Shown: piece by piece, positions 9,574-19,273 of the stretch
Numbering within the stretch: the stretch's first letter is position 1
Layout of the letters: every line of letters starts with the position of its first letter
Origin: Sphaerospermopsis aphanizomenoides BCCUSP55
GTDB lineage: Bacteria; Cyanobacteriota; Cyanobacteriia; Cyanobacteriales; Nostocaceae
DNA length: 64,000 bases
Direction: 5' to 3'
Assembly (NCBI RefSeq): GCF_001586785.1
Contig: NZ_LUFH02000002.1
Coordinates: 57,572 to 121,571 of the forward strand
The notes under the pieces: model-generated
What the model saw: the letters and a program-made list of their open reading frames with translations, nothing else
The model's database searches: none
What the model was told of the DNA's origin: nothing
Made by a program: the position numbers and the translations under genes

Positions 9574-10833
9574 TTAATCAGTATTAGAATTAGCCCAGTT
9601 TCGATTCCATCCTTGATAAAGATTGTTTATAAATAGTTCCCATTCAGCTTTAGAACGGGAGATAGGATAAGGTACGGGACGAATTGGTTTACCGGAATTC
9701 CAAACAATTTTAAATTGTCCATCTGACCGAATTTTTCCAACCCTGACTGTTTTCCAGGTATGTTGGTTATCAGCATCTATATATACAACTCCCTGCGGTG
9801 CATTAAAACTTTGATCTTTGATATATTGACGAATTATATTGACATCATCTGTACCAGCATCTTTAACTGCTTGCGCCCACAAATAAACTCCGAAATATCC
9901 AGCTTCAATAGCGTCAGATGTAACTCTATTTTTTCCATACTTTGTTTTAAATTTTTCAATAAATTCAAAATTTTTATACTTATTAATAGTTTGAAAATAA
10001 TTCCAAACTGCATAATCACCTACCACATCTTTACTGGGTAAAGACTTCAATTCTTCTTCAGCAATACTAAAGGAAATAGTAGGTATGATATCAGAGCTAA
10101 TTCCTGCTTGTCTCAAAGCTTTAAAAAAAGCAATATTACTATCGCCATTAATTGTATTCAAGATGACATCTGGTTTGGTTGCTATAATTTTTTGAATGAC
10201 AGGTTCTACTTTCTGACTACCCAAAAGTATATATTCTTCCCCTAAAATTTCTCCCTGTAAAGCGGTTACTTGGTCTGTGATAATGGCATTAGCTGTACGC
10301 GGAAAAATATAATCAGAACCGACTAAGAAAAAGCGTTTACCTAAATTATCAAAAGACCACTTGACAGCGGGAATAATTTGTTGATTTGGTGCTGCACCTG
10401 TATACACAATATTTGGTGACTGTTCTAGTCCTTCATACTGAACAGGATAAATTAGTAAATGATCGTACTTTTCAAATATAGGCTTTACTGTTTTACGACT
10501 AGCGGAAGTCCAGCAACCAAAAACTGTAACTACTTTTTCTTGAGTAATGAGATTTTCAGCTTGTTTTGCAAATGTCTTCCCATCAGATTTACCATCAGCA
10601 ATAATTGGTTGAATTTTTCTACCCAAAATACCTCCTTTTTCATTAATTTCTCCAATGGCGAGTAAGGTAGCATCTACCACAGATTTCTCACTAATGGCCA
10701 TTGTGCCAGTTAGAGAATGCAGAATACCAACTTTAATCGGTTTTTGAGAGAATTGAATCTGAAGATGAGTTAAAAAATATATTGTTAGTCCTAATGCAAA
10801 AGCTACTATTACAAGAATAATTTTTTTATTCAT
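9574..10833 (-). CDS. Urea/short-chain amide-type periplasmic binding protein
   Basis: A 419-residue type I periplasmic binding protein of the UrtA/AmiC branch (peripl_BP_5). One hydrophobic segment at 3-23 serves as an anchor or uncleaved signal; there is no lipobox. The mature part starts IKVGILHSLTGTMA, followed by GGILGRKIQPI and VFGCWTSASRK, all typical of UrtA-like proteins. No permease or ATPase genes are near, so it is not part of a complete urt transporter here. Instead it precedes the Cache histidine kinase by 20 bp, which suggests a sensing role for urea, amides or a related nitrogen compound. That role is inference. ATG start at 10833. Confidence 0.88.
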   Translation of the reverse strand: MNKKIILVIVAFALGLTIYFLTHLQIQFSQKPIKVGILHSLTGTMAISEKSVVDATLLAIGEINEKGGILGRKIQPIIADGKSDGKTFAKQAENLITQEKVVTVFGCWTSASRKTVKPIFEKYDHLLIYPVQYEGLEQSPNIVYTGAAPNQQIIPAVKWSFDNLGKRFFLVGSDYIFPRTANAIITDQVTALQGEILGEEYILLGSQKVEPVIQKIIATKPDVILNTINGDSNIAFFKALRQAGISSDIIPTISFSIAEEELKSLPSKDVVGDYAVWNYFQTINKYKNFEFIEKFKTKYGKNRVTSDAIEAGYFGVYLWAQAVKDAGTDDVNIIRQYIKDQSFNAPQGVVYIDADNQHTWKTVRVGKIRSDGQFKIVWNSGKPIRPVPYPISRSKAEWELFINNLYQGWNRNWANSNTD

Positions 10834-11044
10834 CAGTTTTTTAGCTATAAACTAATTAAGAAAATATTGAAGGGTCAATTGATTCAATAAATTCCAGTCA
10901 ACTTTAAAGATTTTTATGGATAAAATTAAGAGGTGATTCATTGTACCATCTAACTGCCCTAAAAAAAGATACCCCTCACCTCAGACAGATGAAGATGTAT
11001 AGACTCAGTATCTATAATACGAAACCCGGATTCATACTGAGAGT

Positions 11045-13897
11045 ATGCCTTTAAATTCTTATCTAAATTTTCATATTTGGACGCTGACAACTACAGATGT
11101 CTACAAGACTCTAGCAACTACTCCTCAAGGTATCAGCGAGGCAGAAGCTAATTTAAGATTAAAACAATTCGGTTATAACGAACTTCCCGAACCACAAACA
11201 CGCCCTTTAATACTGCGTTTCACTGACCAATTAACCCATTTTATGGCGTTGCTGTTGTGGATAGCGGGAATTTTAGCTTTTATTTCTCAAACTCCAGAAT
11301 TAGGTTGGGCAATTTGGGCAGTGATTTGGATTAATGCTATTTTTAGTTTTTGGCAGGAATATCAAGCGGAAAAAGCTTTATCAGCTTTAAAAAAAATCTT
11401 ACCTTCCCAAGCTAAAGTTTTTCGTGATGGCAAATTATCTGTAATTGCTGCCCGTGAATTAGTTAGCGGCGATGTCATGCAGTTGGAAGAAGGTGATAAA
11501 ATATCTGCTGATGCCAGACTGATTGAAAGTCAATCTTTATATGTAGATGTCTCCGTACTCACAGGGGAATCTTTGCCAGTTCCCCGCATTAGCGAACCTG
11601 TCACCGCTGCAAATATCCATGCTTCCGAAGCGAGTAATTTGGTCTTTGCAGGTTCTACTGTGGCTTCTGGTCGGGGACTGGCGGTGGTATATGCAACAGG
11701 TACGCATACAGAATTTGGTCAAGTAGCCCATCTCACAGCCCATGTGCAGCGGGAAGCCAGCACTTTAGAAGTGCAGATTTCTAGGGTGGTTCACATCATT
11801 ACTATCATTGCTTTGAGTATGGGGGTGGTGATATTTTTACTGACTAAGTTGCTGGTGGGAATGCAACTCAAAGAAAGTTTCATTTTTGCCATTGGCATTA
11901 TTGTGGCATTTGTCCCCGAAGGTTTACTACCGACTGTAAGTTTAGCATTGGCAATTGGTGTCAGGCGCATGGCCAGAAAGAATGCTTTGGTGCGGCGCTT
12001 GTCTGCGGTGGAAACTCTGAGTGCAACAACGGTAATTTGCACTGACAAAACCGGGACTTTGACTAAAAATGAAATGACTGTCCGCCAATTGTGGATTCCT
12101 AATACTTATATTAATGTGACTGGGGTGGGTTATGAACCCAAGGGAGAAGTTGAGGTTATTACGGAAGAGTTACGAACCGCAGAGGCGCAGAGGGCGCAGA
12201 GAAATGAGGTGCGGTTAATTTTGGCTGGTGCAGCACTTTGTTCTAATGCGCGGTTAAATCATCCCCCTAATTCTAATCAATGGCAAGCAGTGGGTGATCC
12301 TACGGAAGCGGCGTTATTGGTGGCAGCAATTAAGGCGGGTTTGAAGTTGGAAGAGTTGCAACAGCAAGCGCCAAGAGTTCGGGAAATACCTTTTGATTCT
12401 CACCGGCGGATGATGACGGTTTTATTAGAAGGACATTTGCAGTTAGACAATGTTGGAAATTCTCAGTATTTGATTTTTACCAAGGGTGCAACTTTGGATG
12501 TATTGCAACATTCACGGTATTTATGGCATTCAGGGGAAAGGCTGGAATTGACGGAAACTCAGCGTGAGGAAATTGTGGCGGCTAATGATCAATTAGCTAG
12601 TCAAGGTTATCGTGTGTTAGGGGTGGCAATAAGGCAAGGTGGGGCGGAATTAAACCAGGCAGATAATAATTTATTGGAACAGGATTTGACTTTTTTGGGA
12701 TTGGTGGCGATGATTGACCCACCACGTCCAGAAGTTGCGGATGCGATCGCTCTTTGTCATCGTGCCGGCATTCAAGTTACTATGATTACAGGTGATTATG
12801 GTTTAACAGCAGCTGCGATCGCACAACGCATTGGTTTAGGCAACGGTAAACCTAGAATTATCACCGGTGAACAATTAGGACACCTTTCTGATACTCAATT
12901 ACGGCAAATTATCCACAAGCACAAAACTGGGTTAGTATTTGCCAGAGTCATCCCAGAACAGAAACTCAGGTTAGTTGAAGCATACAAAACCCTTGGTCAT
13001 GTCGTCGCTGTCACTGGTGATGGTGTTAACGATGCCCCTGCTTTACGCGCTGCAAATATCGGCATTGCAATGGGAATTAGCGGTACTGATGTTGCCCGTG
13101 AAGCTGCGGATATTGTGCTGATAGATGATAACTTTGCCACTATCGTCTCTGCAATTGAACAGGGTAGGGCAGTGTATCAAAACATCCGCAAATTCATGAC
13201 TTATATTCTCGCTTCCAATATGGCGGAGTTTTTACCTTTCCTCGCAATGGTGTTTCTGAAAATACCGCCAGCACTAGTAATTTTACAAATATTAGCTATT
13301 GACTTAGGTACAGATATGTTGCCCGCACTGGCATTAGGGGCAGAAAAACCAGAAGCTGGTTCAATGGAGTTACCACCCCGGAAAAAATCCCAACCACTGT
13401 TAGATTTACCTTTATTGCTGCGTGCTTACTGCTTTTTAGGACTGCTGGAAGGTTTGGCAGGTATGGCAGGATTTTTCTTCGTGTGGTGGACAAATGGCTA
13501 TAATATTCCCCAATTACAGGCACTTAGCCCCAGTATTTTATCGCACTCAGCAAATGCTGCCACAATGGCTATTTATCACCAAGCAACGACCATGACTTTA
13601 GCAGTAATTGTAGCTTGTCAAGATGGTAATGTTTTTGCCTGTCGTTCCGAACGGTTTTCAATTTTGCGTTTGGGCTTTTTTACTAATCGTTTAATTTGGG
13701 CAGGAATTGCCGTAGAATGGATATTGATTCTCTCTATTATTTATTCTCCTCCTCTGCAAAAAATCTTCTCAACTGCATCTTTGAAACCATCTTATTTATT
13801 GATGTTATTGTTGTGTCCACCGTTGATTTTAATAGCTGACGAATTAAGAAAGCGAATTATGAGAAACGTTAACAGTGAAAGAAGTTCAGAATCGTAA
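11045..13897 (+). CDS. P-type cation-transporting ATPase (P2-type)
   Basis: A 950-residue integral membrane ion pump that couples ATP hydrolysis to cation transport. It has an N-terminal cation-ATPase domain (about 10-75), the actuator loop with LTGESLPV, the fourth membrane helix VPEGLLPTVSLALAIG, the phosphorylation motif ICTDKTGTLT (near 334), the hinge VTGDGVNDAPALRAANIG, and six C-terminal helices. PEGLL in helix four is as in Na+/K+- and related P2 ATPases rather than heavy-metal P1B pumps, and no CPx motif is present. Ca2+, Na+ or K+ are candidate ions; I cannot choose. Around residue 380 a tandem repeat of the GCAGAGG class adds TAEAQRAQRNEVR in frame to the nucleotide-binding domain. 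Confidence 0.93.
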   Translation: MPLNSYLNFHIWTLTTTDVYKTLATTPQGISEAEANLRLKQFGYNELPEPQTRPLILRFTDQLTHFMALLLWIAGILAFISQTPELGWAIWAVIWINAIFSFWQEYQAEKALSALKKILPSQAKVFRDGKLSVIAARELVSGDVMQLEEGDKISADARLIESQSLYVDVSVLTGESLPVPRISEPVTAANIHASEASNLVFAGSTVASGRGLAVVYATGTHTEFGQVAHLTAHVQREASTLEVQISRVVHIITIIALSMGVVIFLLTKLLVGMQLKESFIFAIGIIVAFVPEGLLPTVSLALAIGVRRMARKNALVRRLSAVETLSATTVICTDKTGTLTKNEMTVRQLWIPNTYINVTGVGYEPKGEVEVITEELRTAEAQRAQRNEVRLILAGAALCSNARLNHPPNSNQWQAVGDPTEAALLVAAIKAGLKLEELQQQAPRVREIPFDSHRRMMTVLLEGHLQLDNVGNSQYLIFTKGATLDVLQHSRYLWHSGERLELTETQREEIVAANDQLASQGYRVLGVAIRQGGAELNQADNNLLEQDLTFLGLVAMIDPPRPEVADAIALCHRAGIQVTMITGDYGLTAAAIAQRIGLGNGKPRIITGEQLGHLSDTQLRQIIHKHKTGLVFARVIPEQKLRLVEAYKTLGHVVAVTGDGVNDAPALRAANIGIAMGISGTDVAREAADIVLIDDNFATIVSAIEQGRAVYQNIRKFMTYILASNMAEFLPFLAMVFLKIPPALVILQILAIDLGTDMLPALALGAEKPEAGSMELPPRKKSQPLLDLPLLLRAYCFLGLLEGLAGMAGFFFVWWTNGYNIPQLQALSPSILSHSANAATMAIYHQATTMTLAVIVACQDGNVFACRSERFSILRLGFFTNRLIWAGIAVEWILILSIIYSPPLQKIFSTASLKPSYLLMLLLCPPLILIADELRKRIMRNVNSERSSES
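12174..12209. repeat. GCAGAGG-type tandem repeat inside the ATPase gene
   Basis: The sequence CGCAGAGGCGCAGAGGGCGCAGAG is a run of the CGCAGAGG unit found between genes elsewhere here (16624-16662; complement at 61920-61955). In this place it lies in frame within the P-type ATPase and encodes a Glu-Ala-Gln-Arg-rich loop. Confidence 0.85.
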
Positions 13898-13984
13898 CAG
13901 TTGATGGAATCAACAACCAATCACCAATCTAAATACTGCATGATATACGCCTCTTTTAAGTCAGTCCTGTTTTTGATCATTGCC

Positions 13985-15589
13985 TTATCTTCGCTCCAAA
14001 TACCAAAGATCTTCAGAAGATGGGTTATTTTCATCTAAGTCTCCAAAAAGCAACTTAGGGCGATACTGTGTATTAACGGCATTTGTTATAAAATTGGAAT
14101 TACTGCCGTATATAAAAATAGCTTTGGCGTAATTGGAAAGATGGAGTTTATTTGTATCAGCAATAAACTGAAATTGACTGTCGGGTCTAAGATAGTGACT
14201 CAAACTGAGTATTCCTATTACGTTATTAGGATAATTGGGAGTAATACTAGTAATGCTAGTCATGATCAGAGGATGGTCATATTTGTTGATTATCCGGGCT
14301 ACCATTAGGCTATTGCGATAGGTAGCCTGATTGAATGACACCTCTGATTGGGCAATTATAATACAAGACACCGAACCAAGGACAAGTAAGAAAGTGATGA
14401 TCACTTGCCAAAACTTCTTGTACCAAGAATTTAAGGTTATTAGCTGTATATAAAATAGATAGGCAATAGATAGATTTATTCCTAAGTAGGAGGTAATAAA
14501 ATAGCGCGAAGCTGCTGAACGTTGACCTTGACTGAAGAAGTCAGAGACAAGTAAAGCAGCTACCGTTATACCAATGAGGCTAAACACAAAAGCCCAAACA
14601 GACTTAGGTGCTGTACGCAACAAAACATAAAAAGAAAATGCTATGAGAACAAGTAAGAGAAAAGTTAAATAGGAATAACCTCCTCCTATATTAAAAAACA
14701 CGTCTCTAAGATTATTAATTACCACTTTCAGTAAAACTGAAAAATCTACCTTTGCTGATGACCATTTAGTTGCATTCTTGACTGTATTCAAGTTGAAAAT
14801 AATTGCTATTAGCCAGGGTATAAATGCTAGAAATCCCAAAATAGTTGCAATTAAATAAGCAATTTGAGTTTTATTTAAGCGAAAACCTTTGATAAAGAAA
14901 ATATAAGCTCCATGACTAGCTACTACGAATACTGAGAACAGAAAATTATAAAGATTTAGAACAACAGAAATAGTATAAATAATCCAACTAAGCTTTGTTT
15001 GTATTCGTATTGCTCTGAGCAGCAAATTGCTCGACAACAGAATGAACAAAGCCCAGAGAGCAGGAGGACGAGCTTCTTGAGCATAAACTAAGTAAAAGGG
15101 AGAAATAGCCATCATAGCAATAGCTAATAACCCTACATAAGAAGAGTGAAATAATTCAAGACATAGCCAATAAAGACAGGGGAAAATTAACAGACTCGTA
15201 AAAACAGAAAAACTCCTTACCACTAGCACTGTATTGCCAAAATGGCCAAACCACTCTGTCCAAAGACGTACTGCTATGAAATAAATAGGTGTGTGCTGTG
15301 GTTCTTCAGTTACTAATGATTGGATAGTTTCAGTTAAGCTCTTTGCAGGACTAGGATGTTGGTACACCATCAGATCTGCAATGCTCACAATTGATCTGTT
15401 TGTAAGTTCTTGAGTAATATCTGCAAGACGATATCCAGCAATACGCATTAAAGTGAAAATTTCGTCACCCCAATATACGCGACTGTCAAGATGAATGCAT
15501 CGCAATAAACTCCCAAAGACTATCACGATGACCAGGAAAAGATAGAACCAATTAGTTGATGAACTTGGAAATCTCTCAAACTTGCCCAC
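13985..15589 (-). CDS. GT39-type membrane glycosyltransferase
   Basis: A 534-residue polytopic membrane protein of the ArnT/PMT superfamily, which transfers sugars from polyprenyl-phosphate donors on the outer side of the membrane. The first helix is followed by the catalytic-loop signature YWGDEIFTLM (Asp-Glu near 42), as in family 39. About ten hydrophobic helices follow, with YAQEARPPALWALF near 175 resembling the conserved EARPY segment of this group. The C-terminus is a soluble-looking tail of about 100 residues. Start is GTG at 15589. It converges with the ATPase gene. The acceptor is unknown; cell-surface polysaccharide or protein are likely targets. Confidence 0.8.
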   Translation of the reverse strand: MGKFERFPSSSTNWFYLFLVIVIVFGSLLRCIHLDSRVYWGDEIFTLMRIAGYRLADITQELTNRSIVSIADLMVYQHPSPAKSLTETIQSLVTEEPQHTPIYFIAVRLWTEWFGHFGNTVLVVRSFSVFTSLLIFPCLYWLCLELFHSSYVGLLAIAMMAISPFYLVYAQEARPPALWALFILLSSNLLLRAIRIQTKLSWIIYTISVVLNLYNFLFSVFVVASHGAYIFFIKGFRLNKTQIAYLIATILGFLAFIPWLIAIIFNLNTVKNATKWSSAKVDFSVLLKVVINNLRDVFFNIGGGYSYLTFLLLVLIAFSFYVLLRTAPKSVWAFVFSLIGITVAALLVSDFFSQGQRSAASRYFITSYLGINLSIAYLFYIQLITLNSWYKKFWQVIITFLLVLGSVSCIIIAQSEVSFNQATYRNSLMVARIINKYDHPLIMTSITSITPNYPNNVIGILSLSHYLRPDSQFQFIADTNKLHLSNYAKAIFIYGSNSNFITNAVNTQYRPKLLFGDLDENNPSSEDLWYLERR

Positions 15590-15850
15590 AATAAGTTTAC
15601 CAATTTAGAATCTTAAAACTGGAGTTTAGTGGGTGATAAATTTGTAGTCAAGACTCATGCAACCAGTTATAATTTTGGGGACAATTGACGAATTTTGGAT
15701 GTAAATTGCTATGTTTTGAAGTCAGTAGGGTGCGTTACGGCTAATCCTCACTCTATTACAATCACCAATCTTTGCTGGACTGTAATACACAATCTTAATA
15801 TTTACTTGATTATTTCTTCACATTTTACCAATAAATGTAAGAATTTTTGT

Positions 15851-15872
15851 GGGCTGGGCATTCTGCCCGCCC
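15851..15872. terminator. GC-rich hairpin downstream of the Pmp3-family gene
   Basis: GGGCTGGGCA and TGCCCGCCC form an almost perfect stem around TTC, 35 bp after the stop of the small minus-strand gene. It may end that transcript, or be a dispersed GGGC...GCCC hairpin like those at 3512 and 61244. Confidence 0.45.
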
Positions 15873-15906
15873 TTGTTTCATTAATATCAAATGCGCTGTA
15901 AATTCC

Positions 15907-16095
15907 CTACACACCTTCTCCTCTATTAAGTCTTTCTTCATGTTTAGTCATTACCCAAAGTGCATGAATACTACCGGGAAGCCAACCGAGAAAGGTAAGC
16001 AAAATATTAATTATCAAAGTTGGACTAACACCAACTGTCAGAAATACTCCCACGGGAGGTAAGAATAAACAAAGCAGCAAACGAGTTAATTTCAT
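15907..16095 (-). CDS. YqaE/Pmp3 family small membrane protein
   Basis: A 62-residue protein with two membrane helices (about 5-24 and 30-52) and the family signature FLPPVGVFL plus WLPGSIHALWV. In plants, fungi and bacteria Pmp3-family proteolipids affect membrane potential and are often stress-induced; the function here is only inferred. It starts at ATG 16095 and lies 38 bp downstream of the holin-like gene at 16134-16520 on the same strand, so the two small membrane proteins may be coexpressed. Confidence 0.85.
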   Translation of the reverse strand: MKLTRLLLCLFLPPVGVFLTVGVSPTLIINILLTFLGWLPGSIHALWVMTKHEERLNRGEGV

Positions 16096-16133
16096 GGTGT
16101 TGTTTCTATCTATTTTTTCAAAATTACATTGAT

Positions 16134-16520
16134 TTATGATTCAGTCGTGATATTAGTAGTGCTTGGTAAGCCTATATTCCTTTCTGCAAAGTATTTACTG
16201 ATGAATGTATTAGCCAAAGATAGAACTACTGGCGCGAGAATAAAAGCGATAATTCCTTGGACTCTAAACCCAGGAACTAAAACTGATGCTAACCAAAAGC
16301 AGATTCCATTTACTATTAAGGAAAAGCCGCCTAAAGATACGAAGGTTAATGGTAAAGATAGGGTGGAAAGAGTTGGTTTAACTGAACTATTAATCAAACC
16401 AATTACTAAAGCTGCAATTATAGCTGCGGGAAAATTGGCGATATCAACCCCTGGAAAAATGATATCAACAATTAACAAGCTTAATGCTGTAACGAGTGCG
16501 GTTAAGAATGTCGCCCACAT
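16134..16520 (-). CDS. Phage holin family 4-like membrane protein
   Basis: A 128-residue protein with four predicted helices, of the chromosomal 'phage holin family' (Phage_holin_4_2) group. It shows the typical NSSVKPTLSTLSLPLTFVSLGG segment at about residues 44-65 and a hydrophobic last helix. Despite the name these are widespread bacterial membrane proteins of unknown role, and no prophage surrounds it. Start is ATG at 16520. The Pmp3-type gene follows after 38 bp. Confidence 0.8.
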   Translation of the reverse strand: MWATFLTALVTALSLLIVDIIFPGVDIANFPAAIIAALVIGLINSSVKPTLSTLSLPLTFVSLGGFSLIVNGICFWLASVLVPGFRVQGIIAFILAPVVLSLANTFISKYFAERNIGLPSTTNITTES

Positions 16521-16623
16521 TATTTTTACCTCTGTAACTGCTATCTCTAGCTTTACAGCAGATTGAAGTTTTAATCTCTATTGATCGATAGGTTCGCTTT
16601 ATATCGAAAGGAGGATTTTTGAA

Positions 16624-16662
16624 ACGCAGAGGAACGCTGAGGTGAACGCAGAGGAACGCGGA
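16624..16662. repeat. ACGCAGAGGA-type tandem repeat
   Basis: Imperfect repeats of ACGCAGAGGA / ACGCTGAGGTGA in the gap between the tex and holin-like genes. It is the same family as the block inside the P-type ATPase (12174) and the complement upstream of argS's 3' end (61920-61955). Confidence 0.8.
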
Positions 16663-16808
16663 GTATTTTTTAGTTATTCAGGTTGATGGTAGAGGGATGA
16701 TTTATATAAAAGTTGTTCTTGGTGGGTTTATAATACGCTAGGTGACGATATATTTTTTTTCACGCAGAGTCACAGAGAAAATTTCTGGTTCTTGCGTGCG
16801 GTTTTCTT

Positions 16809-18968
16809 CTATTGTTTCACTGCTTTCATTGATAAGCCAATGCGTTTTAATTTTTCGTTGATTTCTAAAACTCTGACTTTTACAACTTGTCCAACTTTGA
16901 CTATTTTATTGGGATCATCCACAAATCTATCAGCTAATTGGGATATATGCACTAACCCATCTTGATGTACTCCGATATCAACAAATGCACCGAAGTTAGC
17001 AACGTTGGTGATAATTCCTTCTAGTTCCATTCCCACTGTTAAGTCGGTAATTTCTTTGATTCCTTCTTTGAATGTCGCATATTTAAATTCTGCACGGGGA
17101 TCTCTTCCTGGTTTTTCTAGTTCGTTGAGAATATCGCGCAGTGTGGGTTCTCCAATGGTGTCGGTAATGTATTTTTTTAAGTTGGTTTTTTTGAGGTTTT
17201 CGGCTATTTGTGTGACTTGATTTAATGGTACACCTAAATCATTAGCGATCGCCTCCACTACAGCATAACTTTCTGGATGAACTGCGGTGTTATCTAAGGG
17301 GTTTTCACTATCTCTAATTCTTAAAAACCCTGCTGCTTGTTCAAAGGCTTTTGGCCCTAGTTTTGTTACTTTTAATAGTTGTTTACGATTTTTGAACGCG
17401 CCATTTTGGTTACGGTAGGCGATAATATTGTTGGCGACTGTGGGTGTAATTCCGGAAACAAAGGTCAGCAGTTCTTTGGAAGCGGTGTTTAAATCTACTC
17501 CGACATAGTTAACACAACTTTCTACTGTTTCATCAAGTTTCTTTTTCAGGAGTTTTTGATCTACGTCGTGTTGATATTGTCCCACACCTATAGACTTAGG
17601 GTCTATTTTTACTAGTTCGGCTAATGGATCTTGTAATCTGCGTCCGATACTAATTGCACCTCTGACAGTAATATCTAATTCAGGAAATTCTTCTAGTGCA
17701 ACTTTGCTGGCTGAATATATGGATGCACCAGATTCATTTACCATAACTTTAATGGGTTTACGGTCGCAGGTTGCTAATACTTCTGCAACGAATTCATCTG
17801 TTTCACGGGATGCTGTTCCGTTACCAATTGCTATTAGTTCTATCTGGTATTTTTCAATTAAGTTTTTGATGGTTTGGGCGGCTTTTTTCCTTTGTTCTGC
17901 TGCTTGATGCGGAAATACGGCTTGATATTCTAAGAATTTACCTGTTTGATCTAAAACTGCAACTTTGCAACCTGTTCTAAAACCAGGATCTATCGCTAAA
18001 GTCGGTTTCATTCCCGCAGGTGCAGATAGCAATAATTCTCGCAAGTTTGTTTCAAAGGTTTTGATAGATTCAATATCTGAATAGGTTTTCTTTTCGGAAA
18101 TTACTTCCCCAGTCAGAGAAGTTTTCATCAGTCTGTTAAAGGCATCTTTTAACATCGGCTGATAAAAATCTCTAATTACGCGCACTTTGGTTTTAATTTC
18201 TTGGGATTCTAAATAGGAAATCACAAAATCTTCATTAAAATCAATTTCAAAACTTAAGATTTTCTCTGCTTCCCCTCTACACAAAGCCAGCATATTATGG
18301 GGGGCAATATTTTTGACTTTGATTTGATAATTACGGTACATTTCAAATTTGGTTGTACCTTCGGGATGTTCTTCTTTGATGCGGGAAACAAACACCCCTG
18401 ATTCTAAAAGATAATCCCGTAAATAAGCGCGTAATTCTGCTTTTTCAGCAACTTCTTCTGCCAAAATATCTGATGCACCTTTTAATGCTTCTTCTGCGGT
18501 TTTTACACCTTTTTCTTCAGCAATGAATTTTGCCGCTTCTGCTTCTAAGTCAGCAGCTACTCCATTTTTAACATTTAATGATTTAATCAATGCTGCTAAA
18601 GGTTCTAGTCCTTTCTCCCTAGCGATAGTGGCACGGGTGCGGCGTTTTGGTTTGTAAGGTAAGTATAAATCCTCAAGTTCTGTTTTTTGCAAACAGGCAG
18701 TAATTTTTGCTTGGAGTTCATCGCTGAGTTTACCTTGTTGGGCGATCGCATTTAAAATTACTTGCTTCCTTTCTTCTAGTTCGGTTAAGTATGTATACCT
18801 ATCAGCTAAGTCTCGCAATTGCACTTCATTCATCTCACCAGTGCGTTCTTTGCGATAACGCGCAATAAAGGGAATTGTTGCACCCTCGGCTAAAAGTTCC
18901 AGTGCGTTTTGCACCTGATTGGGTTTCAGTTCTAGTTCTGTTGCTAGTAGTTGAGGAATGTTCAACAT
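16809..18968 (-). CDS. tex: Tex family RNA-binding transcription accessory protein
   Basis: A 719-residue Tex protein, the usual size for the family. It runs from the helical N-terminal domain (FIARYRKERTGEMNE near 35) through the YqgF/RNase H-like fold (LAIDPGFRTGCKVAVLD near 325) and the helix-hairpin-helix region (GVDLNTASKELLTFV, near 495). The C-terminal S1 domain, from about residue 645, holds GMELEGIITNVANFGAFVDIG and QDGLVHISQLADRFV. Tex binds nucleic acid and influences transcription and translation; the exact cellular role is unsettled. ATG start at 18968 is 20 bp from the end of a MITE-like element. It is transcribed alone. Confidence 0.95.
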   Translation of the reverse strand: MLNIPQLLATELELKPNQVQNALELLAEGATIPFIARYRKERTGEMNEVQLRDLADRYTYLTELEERKQVILNAIAQQGKLSDELQAKITACLQKTELEDLYLPYKPKRRTRATIAREKGLEPLAALIKSLNVKNGVAADLEAEAAKFIAEEKGVKTAEEALKGASDILAEEVAEKAELRAYLRDYLLESGVFVSRIKEEHPEGTTKFEMYRNYQIKVKNIAPHNMLALCRGEAEKILSFEIDFNEDFVISYLESQEIKTKVRVIRDFYQPMLKDAFNRLMKTSLTGEVISEKKTYSDIESIKTFETNLRELLLSAPAGMKPTLAIDPGFRTGCKVAVLDQTGKFLEYQAVFPHQAAEQRKKAAQTIKNLIEKYQIELIAIGNGTASRETDEFVAEVLATCDRKPIKVMVNESGASIYSASKVALEEFPELDITVRGAISIGRRLQDPLAELVKIDPKSIGVGQYQHDVDQKLLKKKLDETVESCVNYVGVDLNTASKELLTFVSGITPTVANNIIAYRNQNGAFKNRKQLLKVTKLGPKAFEQAAGFLRIRDSENPLDNTAVHPESYAVVEAIANDLGVPLNQVTQIAENLKKTNLKKYITDTIGEPTLRDILNELEKPGRDPRAEFKYATFKEGIKEITDLTVGMELEGIITNVANFGAFVDIGVHQDGLVHISQLADRFVDDPNKIVKVGQVVKVRVLEINEKLKRIGLSMKAVKQ

Positions 18969-18988
18969 TGGGTGAATATGATTGAAAA

Positions 18989-19117
18989 TAAGTAGTCGTG
19001 CAAAATAAATTTTATAGTTAGGAGAGGGAATAGGGAATAGGTAATAGGTAATAGGTAAGGAATACAGACATTTTTGTTTTCCATCAATATGTACAATTAA
19101 TTTTGCTTGGGTACTTA
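18989..19117. mobile_element. MITE-like element, copy 1 (129 bp)
   Basis: It matches the segment at 49454-49575 almost base for base. The ends are imperfect inverted repeats: AAGTAGTCGTGCAAAAT at the left against AAGTACCCAAGCAAAAT read from the right. TA dinucleotides flank both copies, as for IS630/Tc1-type insertions. This copy has one extra TAATAGG heptamer. It has no coding capacity and would need a transposase in trans. It ends 20 bp upstream of the tex start codon. Confidence 0.75.
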
Positions 19118-19273
19118 TGTTCTAAAAAATTACTGAATTTAAGAATATTCATATTTTCAGATCAAGTATTGTAAATAAAACCTACTTAACTGTATAATCA
19201 GGATTTGTTATCTCTAATCCAGGTTGAAATTAGTTGATTTCACCTCTCGGCAGTTAGTTCAGGATTTAGTAAA

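Noticed and set aside
16129..16566. 145-codon plus-strand frame over the holin-like gene
   Set aside because: Mirror of the minus-strand membrane protein whose four-helix pattern and family motif are convincing.
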